Assembly (NCBI GenBank): GCA_035277525.1
Contig: DATEKH010000106.1
Location: 1 to 64,000 of the forward strand
DNA: 64,000 nucleotides
Reading direction: 5' to 3'
Origin: CAIKMD01 sp035277525
GTDB lineage: Bacteria > Pseudomonadota > Alphaproteobacteria > ATCC43930 > CGMCC-115725
Of this stretch, positions 57,284 to 64,000 are shown one piece after another. The notes beneath the pieces were generated by a model. The model did not search any database. It had not been told where the DNA came from and saw nothing but the letters and a program-made list of their open reading frames with translations. Position numbers and translations under genes: made by a program. Numbering within the stretch: the first letter of the stretch is position 1; each line of letters opens with the position of its first letter.

Positions 57284-58947
57284 AGCGCAGGCCATCGGCG
57301 CAAGCGACGCGAACGAAGACGGCCGGCGCTCCCCGCCCCCCGAGCGCCGCCCCGCTGGTCGGCATTGGCTATCGCACCGCGATCGCCGAATGGACGCGTG
57401 CGCATCTGGCATGTTTCGATGCGCTCGAAATCACCGTCGATCACTGCCTCTATGCAAGTGCTTCGCAGCGACGGCAGATTTTCGATCTCGTCGGCCGGGT
57501 CCCGCTCACTGCCCATGGGATCGGGCTCTCCATCGGCACGGATTGCCCGCTCGATCTCGCCTATCTCGACAAGGTCGGAGCGATTCTCGACCGGCTGAAG
57601 GCGCCCGCCTATAGCGAGCATCTCGCTTTCACCCGCGTTCCCGGCCGCGATCTTGCCAATCTCTTGCCGCTGCCGAGGACCGAGGCCGTCGCCGAGCAGA
57701 TCAGCGCGAAAGTCCGCGAAATCCGCTCGCGAATCGGCGTGCCGTTCCTGCTCGAGAACATCGCCTCCGTTTTCGAGTGGCCGGATTCGACCTTATCGGA
57801 AGTGGAGTTCCTCAACTTGATTTGCCGCGAGACGGGGGCCGGGCTGCTGCTCGATATCGAAAACCTGCACCTCAACGCGCGCAACCATGGTTTCGATGGT
57901 CGCGCCTTTCTCGACGCCTTGACGCCCGGGCTCGTCCAGGAAATCCACATGGCTGGTGGATTGGCGGTGCGCGATGGCGCCTGCGGTGCCGAGTTCTTCG
58001 CGGATTCGCACTCGCACCCGGTGCCGGACGAAACCCTCGCCCTGCTTGACCACGCTCTCGAGCGGCATCGCCCCAAGGCCATCATTCTCGAACGCGACGA
58101 CCGGCTCGACGCAGGCGACGAGATCTTGGCCGATATGGGCCGCATTCGCGCGCTTCTTGCCAAGCGGGATAGCAAGACGACAGAGCAGGCCGAGGAACGC
58201 CCGCAGAGCGCGCTATTGGATCGGCAGGTCGCGCTGCTCGACTATCTGACGAGCGCGCGGGCCATCTTCGGCGGTGAGCGCGACGCGGCGCTTCCGCCCT
58301 TGCTCCGTGGGATCGACCCGGTCCGGCTCGGATTCGAAGCGCGCTTTTCGCATGAGAAAAGAATGGCGAAGCTCGCACGAGTCTTTCCCCACACGCTGGA
58401 ACTTCTGAAAGAGGAGCAAGGCGAAATCTTGCGGGCATTCGCCGAGGCTTGCCCGCCGACAGACATCGGGATATTGGAGACCGCACAGCAATTCTTCGCG
58501 TTCCTGTCGGCGCGAGCGCGCCCTCTCGCCTCGGCCTATTTGCTCGACGTCGCGCGATGCGAGCTCGCTCTTGCTGCGGCACGGCTGCGTAAGGATGGGC
58601 CGCTCAACCGGGGTGCGCTCAAGCGTGCAAAAGAAAACCGCGGAGCCGGGACGCGCGCCGTACGGCGCGCCGACGCCGTTGCGCTGGTTCGCTGCACGCA
58701 CGATGTCCGGCCGCTCTTTGAGAGCGCATATTCCCACGCCGTGCCCAAAATGCGCGATACGCCTCTTGTCATCGCCAAGCCGCAGACGGCCCGGGAGCCG
58801 GAGATCTTCGAAGTGCCCGCGACGCTGTTTGATCTTCTCGCGGCGCTCGATGATTGGACCGAACGGCGCCTTTTCGATCTTGCGCCTGGCGCCGAGCATA
58901 TCATCGCCGATCTCGTCGAGCGCGGGGTCTTGGAGGTGCGAGCGTGA
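57280..58947 (+). CDS. MNIO (DUF692) enzyme fused to a partner-like C-terminal half
   Basis: A 555-residue protein. Residues about 25-290 are a DUF692/MNIO TIM-barrel: GIGYR, AHGIGLSIG (His79), SEHLAF (His114), LLPLPRTE, LLEN (Glu159), LLDIENLHLNARNHGFD (Asp192), EIHMAGG (His223), DSHSHPVP (Asp242, His244) and ILERD (Glu271), the residues expected to hold two or three irons. Residues about 315-490 resemble MNIO partner proteins (DUF2063/BufC-like), and 495-555 a small winged-helix-like C-terminal part. Known MNIOs modify Cys or Asp of RiPP precursors. Overlaps its neighbours by ATGA and GTGA. Confidence 0.88.
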   Translation: MKRRPSAQATRTKTAGAPRPPSAAPLVGIGYRTAIAEWTRAHLACFDALEITVDHCLYASASQRRQIFDLVGRVPLTAHGIGLSIGTDCPLDLAYLDKVGAILDRLKAPAYSEHLAFTRVPGRDLANLLPLPRTEAVAEQISAKVREIRSRIGVPFLLENIASVFEWPDSTLSEVEFLNLICRETGAGLLLDIENLHLNARNHGFDGRAFLDALTPGLVQEIHMAGGLAVRDGACGAEFFADSHSHPVPDETLALLDHALERHRPKAIILERDDRLDAGDEILADMGRIRALLAKRDSKTTEQAEERPQSALLDRQVALLDYLTSARAIFGGERDAALPPLLRGIDPVRLGFEARFSHEKRMAKLARVFPHTLELLKEEQGEILRAFAEACPPTDIGILETAQQFFAFLSARARPLASAYLLDVARCELALAAARLRKDGPLNRGALKRAKENRGAGTRAVRRADAVALVRCTHDVRPLFESAYSHAVPKMRDTPLVIAKPQTAREPEIFEVPATLFDLLAALDDWTERRLFDLAPGAEHIIADLVERGVLEVRA

Positions 58948-60983
58948 GGATTTGCGTGATCGGCAAGTTTCCGCCGATTGAGGGCGGCGTGAGCATGTGG
59001 ACCTATTGGTCGGCGCATCGGCTTGCCGCGCGCGGGCACGACGTTCATGTCGTCACCAATGCGAAAGAGGCGCAACCTCCCTTCCGCATGCATATGCGCG
59101 GCGAGGATTGGGCGCGTTGCGCCGCCGACTATGGCAGAGGCCGGGTAACGGTCCACTGGACCGATCCGGTCGATACGTCTCAGCTTTATCTGCCGATGGC
59201 GAGCCCCTTCGTCTCCAAGCTTTCTTCGCTCGCGGCACGGGTTTGCTCCGAGCACGCCATCGAAGTCATCTTCTCGCATTACTTGGAGCCCTATGGCGTG
59301 GCGGGGCATCTCGCGGCCGATATCACAGGCCTGCCGCACGTCGTTCGCGTGGCGGGAAGCGATTCCGGCCGCCTCTGGCGTCACCGGCAGTTCGAGCCGC
59401 TGTACGATCATGTGCTACGCTCGGCACAATCGGTGATCGCGGCGGGCGTGGTGGCGGCGCGCGCGAAGGCGCGCGGCGTCGATCCAATGCGGATCGTCGC
59501 CGGCGGTGGGTTCACCCTGCCGGACGATTTGTTCACGCCGTTCGGCCCCGCGCTCGATTTCGCCGCGCTGCGCCGCGAGTTCGCGTCGGCGGACGATGCC
59601 GGCGGCGGGCTCTGGGGCGGTTTCGCGCTCGATCGGCCGTTTTTCGGCATCTACGGCAAGCTCGGCGAGCGCAAAGGCTCCTTCGCATTGCTGGAGGCTA
59701 TGGCGCGCTTGAAGCGCGCCGGGCTCAATATCGGCCTTGTCGCTCTCGCCCATGGCCAACCGGAGGTCGAAGAGCGATTCCGCAGGCTCGTCAAGAGCCT
59801 CGATCTCTTCGACCGGGTCTTGCAGATCCCGTTTCTGCCGCATTGGCGGGTGCCTGAATTCTTGCGCAGCGCTCTCGCCGTGTGCTGCCTCGAGCAGAAT
59901 TTTCCGATCGCCCATCACGCGCCGATCGTTGCACTCGAGGTTTTGCTCTGCGGAAAATGCCTCGTCGCTTCGAGCGAGATCATCCGCAAGCTTCCGGATT
60001 ATCGGCGACTGCCGAATGCCTATGGCTGCGTCGAGATCGCGGACGTCAACGACAGCGATGCCCTGAGCGCTCGGCTTGCCGCCATCGTCGAGGATCCGGC
60101 GCCGGCTGCCGCGATCGGCGCGCGCGGATATGCCTTTGCGCGCGAGCAACAAGAGGAGGCGGCGTCTCCCGACACGCTTGAGCGCATTCTCGAAGCGGCC
60201 GCGTCGCGCAAAAGCCCTGCCGCGGCGCTTGATGCGCCGGAGTCTCTCGACGTTGGAGATGAGGGCGAGCAGGCCTTTCCCTTTGCCCGTCTCGCGTCGA
60301 GCACGCTCGCGGCAGCCGGGTCAGCCGCGAATATTGAAGCCGGCGGATCGTGCTGCGACTTGAACCGCGCACGCCAGGTGCTGGCGGAGCTCGATCGCGG
60401 CTTGCTGCGCGATTGCCCGAAATCCCTCTCGCTGGCTTCGGCCCTTCGCGCCGAAATCGCGATCGCTCTCGCCCGAAGCGAGGGGGCGAAATCAGAGACG
60501 AACGGCGCGGCAGCTTGCCGGCCCGTTCCAGCTGCCGCGCGCTGGGGATGGGAGGACGGTGACATTGCTCACCTCTTCCCGCTGCGCAAGGCAAGCGTGC
60601 GGATCCTCAGCTTCGACTATGACATTTCCGAGTTTCAGCATGCCGACAGCCTTGAGGATCTCCCCGATGCGCCGAACCGCCGCCCAAGCTACGTGGTCGT
60701 ATTCGGCGGCGAGGCGTCGCCATCCGATCCTCTTTTGGTCGACCGCGATACGGCGCGAATCCTCGAGCTGAGCGATGGAACGCGCACGACACGCCAGATC
60801 ATCGACCGGCTGAAGCGCGAGGCGCCGCCTCGCGAGACGGGCGAGGATTTCGCCTCGATCGAGACGCTTTTCGTCAATGGGCTCATTGGTTTTACCGATT
60901 CCGCAGCGACGCAGCGCGACGTGAAACCGCGGCCGCGAGGATACCGCGCCAAGCGCGCGGCCGGAGATAGGGTGACGAAATGA
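58944..60983 (+). CDS. GT4 glycosyltransferase with C-terminal PqqD-like domain
   Basis: A 679-residue protein. Residues 1-430 are a GT-B glycosyltransferase: ICVIGKFPPIEGGVSMW at the start and YGKLGERKGSFALLEAM with IVALEVLLCGKCLVASSE further on. After a low-complexity linker, residues about 530-650 include YVVVFGG and the PqqD-like stretch DTARILELSDGTRTTRQI. GTG 58944 is set by GGAGG 7 bases upstream and overlaps the MNIO stop (GTGA). A PqqD-like (RRE-type) domain would let it bind a leader peptide, so it may glycosylate the Cys-Gly peptide (inference). Confidence 0.82.
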   Translation: MRICVIGKFPPIEGGVSMWTYWSAHRLAARGHDVHVVTNAKEAQPPFRMHMRGEDWARCAADYGRGRVTVHWTDPVDTSQLYLPMASPFVSKLSSLAARVCSEHAIEVIFSHYLEPYGVAGHLAADITGLPHVVRVAGSDSGRLWRHRQFEPLYDHVLRSAQSVIAAGVVAARAKARGVDPMRIVAGGGFTLPDDLFTPFGPALDFAALRREFASADDAGGGLWGGFALDRPFFGIYGKLGERKGSFALLEAMARLKRAGLNIGLVALAHGQPEVEERFRRLVKSLDLFDRVLQIPFLPHWRVPEFLRSALAVCCLEQNFPIAHHAPIVALEVLLCGKCLVASSEIIRKLPDYRRLPNAYGCVEIADVNDSDALSARLAAIVEDPAPAAAIGARGYAFAREQQEEAASPDTLERILEAAASRKSPAAALDAPESLDVGDEGEQAFPFARLASSTLAAAGSAANIEAGGSCCDLNRARQVLAELDRGLLRDCPKSLSLASALRAEIAIALARSEGAKSETNGAAACRPVPAAARWGWEDGDIAHLFPLRKASVRILSFDYDISEFQHADSLEDLPDAPNRRPSYVVVFGGEASPSDPLLVDRDTARILELSDGTRTTRQIIDRLKREAPPRETGEDFASIETLFVNGLIGFTDSAATQRDVKPRPRGYRAKRAAGDRVTK

Positions 60984-61960
60984 TCCGGCGCGAGGTCGCG
61001 GCTCTGATCGTGGGGCTGGCTCTTGGCTCGCTCTCGGCGCATGCGAGCGAGCCGGCGGTGCCGGTCGTCGGCTTCTTGAGCAGCGGCTCGCCCGCGTCGT
61101 TCGGCAACTTCGTCGCCGCGTTCCGTCAGGGCTTGAGCGATGAGGGCTATGCCGAAGGCTCGACCGTGCGGATCGACTACCGCTGGGCGCAGGGACGCTA
61201 CAACGATCTGGACGCGCTGGCCGCGGGGTTGGTTCACGACCGCGTCGATCTGATCGCCGCCACCGGCGGCGTGGTTTCGGCGAAGGCCGCCCTCAAGGCG
61301 ACCGCGTCGATCCCGATCGTCTTCGTCGTCGGCTTCGATCCGGTCGGGCTTGGTCTGGTGCAAAGTCTCAACAAGCCCGGCGGCAACGCCACCGGCATCA
61401 GCATTTTCACGACGGAGCTGATCGCGAAACGCGTGCAGCTGCTCTATGAGCTCTCGCCCGGAATCAGCAAGGTCGCCATCCTCGTCAACGCCAAAGCGGT
61501 CGTGACCGATATCGAAATCCAGGAGACGATCGCGGCCATCAAACGTTCCGGCCGAAGTTTGCTGACCCTCAGCGCCACGACCGAGAGCGAGATCGATGCG
61601 GCGTTCGCCGCCGCGGCCGAGCAAAAGGCGGGCGGTCTCATCGTCAGCGCCGACCCTTACTTCACGAGCCGCAGAGCGCAGGTCGTAGGCCTCGCCACAC
61701 GCTACGCGATCCCGGCGATTTATCCCGTGCGCCAATATGCCGACGCGGGCGGGCTCATGAGCTACGGACCCAATCTCGAGCGCGCCTATCGCGACAGCGG
61801 CAATTACGCCGGCCGAATCTTGAAAGGCGCCGATCCCAAGACGCTGCCGGTCGAGCTTCCGACGACGTTCAATCTCGTCATCAACCTCAAAGCCGCGAAG
61901 GCGCTCGGTCTCAACATCTCGCCGCTCTTGCTCGCCATCGCCAATGACGTGATCGAGTAG
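60980..61960 (+). CDS. TrpX-like ABC transporter substrate-binding protein (secreted)
   Basis: A 326-residue protein with a signal peptide (IRREVAALIVGLALGSLSA, cleavage near AHA). The mature part begins VPVVGFLSSGSPASFGNFV and contains the PF04392 blocks IVFVVGFDPVGLGLV, GGLIVSADPYFT and the C-terminal NLKAAKALGL. It overlaps the glycosyltransferase by ATGA, so it belongs to the operon. It might bind the exported product or its ligand. No permease or ATPase gene is visible nearby. Confidence 0.86.
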   Translation: MIRREVAALIVGLALGSLSAHASEPAVPVVGFLSSGSPASFGNFVAAFRQGLSDEGYAEGSTVRIDYRWAQGRYNDLDALAAGLVHDRVDLIAATGGVVSAKAALKATASIPIVFVVGFDPVGLGLVQSLNKPGGNATGISIFTTELIAKRVQLLYELSPGISKVAILVNAKAVVTDIEIQETIAAIKRSGRSLLTLSATTESEIDAAFAAAAEQKAGGLIVSADPYFTSRRAQVVGLATRYAIPAIYPVRQYADAGGLMSYGPNLERAYRDSGNYAGRILKGADPKTLPVELPTTFNLVINLKAAKALGLNISPLLLAIANDVIE

Positions 61961-61982
61961 CGGCGGCGGTCTTGCCCGAGGC

Positions 61983-63161
61983 TTAGGCCGAGCTTTCCTC
62001 GCGCAGCGGCGCGATGAAATAAGCCGAGGGGAGCAAGGCGTGGCTCGGGGCGTCGATCCGATCGGCGACGCGCATATAGCCGTTGAACCGCCGCGATTTT
62101 CCGATTGCCCAGATCACCAGATCGCGCAGCGGATAGGCGGCGCGCGGCCATTCCGAGGTAATCCAGTCATAGCGGCGCGACCAGGTTTGGGTCCGATCCG
62201 ACACCCAGCGCCAGGCGCGCTGCCAAGCGATGAGAGCTTGAGGCACATCGGTGCCAGACGAGACGTAGTCCGCCAGGAGCAAGCCATTCATCAGCGAAAG
62301 GCCGGCGCCTTGGCCGAGCGTCGGCGGTAGCGCATGCGCGGCATCCCCGACCAGCGCCACGCGCCCCTTGATCCACGAATGGGCCCGCACCATCGGATAA
62401 GGGTGGTGTACGCCCCCGCCCACTCGAGCGCGCTCGAACAATCCTTCGGCGGCGAGCCTCGGGAAGTTCGCGCTCCAATACTCCGCGTCAATGGGGATTT
62501 GGCTTCCGCGCCGATCGCCGAGCGGAGCAATGAAATAGCAGAATGCGTCGCTGGGCGTGCAGGGGCAGACGCCGACCCGCAGCCGGCCGGACCAGAATTC
62601 CCGCACGGCATCCTCCCTCTCGGGCGCGGTTCTCGGCACCAACAGGCGGATGGCGCCGCTCGATGATGCACGCACGGGCCTGTCGAGGCCGAGCGCATGT
62701 CGGGCCGGCGAGTTCACCCCATCGGCGGCGACCACGAGGTCCGCCCGCAACGATTGGCCGCGGACCTGTACCGCTCCGCTCGCATCGATCACATCGACCG
62801 GCGAACCGGCAAAGACGCTGACGCCAAGCTTCGTTGCCCGCTCATGCAAAGCGCGGATGAGCAAGTCGCGCTTCACGTTCCAGATCGAGGTCGTGTCGCG
62901 CAGCAAGCGGCGCTGCAGCAGCCGGCCGTCTCTGTCCAGCGTTCGCGCCTCGTTGAGGACGACGCAATTGCCGCGCAGCGCATCGAGGACATCGAAGCGT
63001 TCGAGAACGCGCAAGGAATTCCCTTTAAGGAAAATCCCGGCGCCGATTTCGCGAATCGCGGGGCTCCGTTCGTAGAGATTGACGACCCAACCCCGTCTCG
63101 CCAGGCCGATCGCGGCACCGAACCCCGCGACGCCGCCCCCGCATATGATCGCTTTCCCCAT
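61983..63161 (-). CDS. FAD-dependent aromatic-ring/salicylate-hydroxylase-like monooxygenase
   Basis: A 392-residue flavoprotein starting MGKAIICGGGVAGFGAAIGLA (FAD GxGxxG-type site GGGVAGFGAA), with RDLLIRALHERA near 118 and the second FAD motif VALVGDAAHALPPTLGQG near 282-299. These match class A flavin monooxygenases of the PHBH type. It converges on the MNIO operon with 22 bases between the stops, so it is not part of it by orientation. Substrate unknown. Confidence 0.9.
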   Translation of the reverse strand: MGKAIICGGGVAGFGAAIGLARRGWVVNLYERSPAIREIGAGIFLKGNSLRVLERFDVLDALRGNCVVLNEARTLDRDGRLLQRRLLRDTTSIWNVKRDLLIRALHERATKLGVSVFAGSPVDVIDASGAVQVRGQSLRADLVVAADGVNSPARHALGLDRPVRASSSGAIRLLVPRTAPEREDAVREFWSGRLRVGVCPCTPSDAFCYFIAPLGDRRGSQIPIDAEYWSANFPRLAAEGLFERARVGGGVHHPYPMVRAHSWIKGRVALVGDAAHALPPTLGQGAGLSLMNGLLLADYVSSGTDVPQALIAWQRAWRWVSDRTQTWSRRYDWITSEWPRAAYPLRDLVIWAIGKSRRFNGYMRVADRIDAPSHALLPSAYFIAPLREESSA

Positions 63162-63339
63162 GTCGCCTCGTGCCTATCGCGCTCGCCCGCACCTTTCCCG
63201 CGCGCGGACGCAAGGATGGGGTCTCAGCCAAATCCGGCGAGGACGACGATCCCCCGATCGGCGGGTGAGCCTACCTCAAAAGGGCGGTCGGGCGAGCCGA
63301 AAGGCCGATACCTGACAAGCCCAACCGCGATCGAGCCCG

Positions 63340-63579
63340 CTACCACGTGCCTGCGGCGCCAGTGTAGTCCGCTCCCGCGGAGCCCGCATCGCCGAAGGGC
63401 GCAACGGAAGTCGGATCGAACAACCCTCCACCGGTCACTGCTTCGTGCCGCTGCGCGAGCTCGAGCGGGCTGCGATGCGCGTCGCCGGGCAGGGCCTGAT
63501 CGACGATCGGCTCGGGAGTCAGGATGGCGGCAAGCACCCTGAAAAGCAGATAGGACGTGCGAATCCGTGGAATGGCCAT
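63340..63579 (-). CDS. Small hypothetical protein (79 aa)
   Basis: Starting at ATG 63579 (MAIPRIRTSYLLFRVLAAIL), it has a short basic N-terminus and a hydrophobic stretch that could be a signal or anchor, then an acidic to neutral tail rich in Gly and Ala. The frame extends to 63645. No family recognised; it may be spurious. Confidence 0.35.
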   Translation of the reverse strand: MAIPRIRTSYLLFRVLAAILTPEPIVDQALPGDAHRSPLELAQRHEAVTGGGLFDPTSVAPFGDAGSAGADYTGAAGTW

Positions 63580-63666
63580 GACGCGAACCCTCGGCTGCGT
63601 CGACCGGGCTTGGACCGATGGACACCCCGAAGCGCGAGCGCCCATCGATCGAAGCGCGAGCCGCGA

Positions 63667-63861
63667 TCAGGAAAAGGTCTGGCTCAGGGGCAGAACGAAT
63701 TCGGGGCCGTCGTAAGGTGAGCTGGTCGAGCCTTGCGACTTGATCTGGTCGTGCCGGTCGAGTGCCGAGCCATCATCGGCAAAGGCCGCACCCACGACGC
63801 CCGTGGTGGCTGCAAGCGCCGCCGCAAAAGCGGCGGTACGAAGGATTGACGCGATACGCAT
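63667..63861 (-). CDS. Small secreted protein (64 aa)
   Basis: From ATG 63861 the product begins with a signal peptide (RIASILRTAAFAAALAATTG, cleavage near AFA), leaving a 34-residue mature part starting DDGSALDRHDQ and ending LPLSQTFS. ACGGAG lies a few bases upstream. Function unknown; envelope or periplasmic peptide. Confidence 0.5.
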   Translation of the reverse strand: MRIASILRTAAFAAALAATTGVVGAAFADDGSALDRHDQIKSQGSTSSPYDGPEFVLPLSQTFS

Positions 63862-64000
63862 GGGTTTTCTCCGTCTTTGGCGGGCGCCGGGATTGGCGCC
63901 TGACGGAGAAAATGGGGAGCTTCGCGGGCTGGATAACCGGCTTCGCACGGTAAAGGTAATTCTGCGCCGCCAAACAATCGCGTGGCCGCGGCCCCGTTAA

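Noticed and set aside
1..64000. tRNA, rRNA, CRISPR array, phage or plasmid functions
   Set aside because: Looked for cloverleaf-like and repeat-spacer patterns and for integrase or replication genes; none could be supported.

Overview
The window is 64 kb of GC-rich DNA from a Gram-negative bacterium, most likely an alphaproteobacterium (my guess is Hyphomicrobiales). This rests on codon bias, many ATGA/GTGA gene overlaps, a Wzm/Wzt-type glycan exporter, a LysR regulator, REC-cyclase and Crp proteins and TrpX-type binding proteins. I cannot name a species. I saw no rRNA, tRNA or CRISPR array.

Region 1 (1-20.7 kb) is a surface-polysaccharide locus. A mostly ATGA-coupled minus-strand operon runs from wzm/wzt (15.4 kb) down to a DegT aminotransferase (1.2 kb). 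It encodes transaldolase, three SDR sugar enzymes, a fused nucleotidyltransferase-PfkB kinase, a Gfo/Idh oxidoreductase, a UDP-glucose-dehydrogenase-like protein without its catalytic Cys, a methyltransferase and a split transketolase. With GmhA and GmhB next door, these could supply sedoheptulose 7-phosphate and turn it into an NDP-heptose. A decayed IS1182-type element sits exactly at the wzt stop codon. The end of a radical SAM/SPASM protein enters at the left edge. An FkbM methyltransferase and an O-antigen-ligase-like membrane protein close the region.

Region 2 (20.7-24.1 kb) holds two divergent Pht5-like proteins and a secreted NitT/TauT-type binding protein, apparently unrelated to glycans.

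Region 3 (24.1-46.9 kb) resumes glycan or glycoconjugate genes: a CDP-sugar cassette (rfbF, SDR, RfbC-like epimerase, SAF-domain oxidoreductase, and a NovU-type C-methyltransferase further on); an SGNH/MBOAT/FkbH/ACP cassette likely to load and transfer a glyceryl-type acyl group; three glycosyltransferases and methyltransferases in total across the stretch; a tailoring group (2OG oxygenase, SDR, DUF4910 protein, thioesterase-PIG-L fusion); a decayed partial copy of one gene; and a Wzx-like flippase.

Region 4 (46.9-54.9 kb) is sensory: a beta-propeller protein with a TusA-like N-terminus, a LysR regulator, then a histidine kinase, a receiver, a receiver-cyclase and a Crp/Fnr regulator in tandem.

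Region 5 (54.9-62 kb) is the most interesting. A candidate promoter precedes a compact plus-strand operon: an HExxH metallopeptidase-like protein; a 105-residue peptide ending in a Cys-Gly repeat (S-CGCGCGCG-A); a terminator-like hairpin; a substrate-binding protein without a signal peptide; an MNIO (DUF692) enzyme fused to a partner/recognition-like C-terminal half; a GT4 glycosyltransferase with a C-terminal PqqD-like domain; and a secreted substrate-binding protein. The last four are joined by ATGA/GTGA overlaps. I read this as a candidate RiPP pathway of a type I do not recognise, possibly a glycosylated, MNIO-modified Cys-Gly peptide. The window ends with a convergent FAD monooxygenase and two small ORFs.
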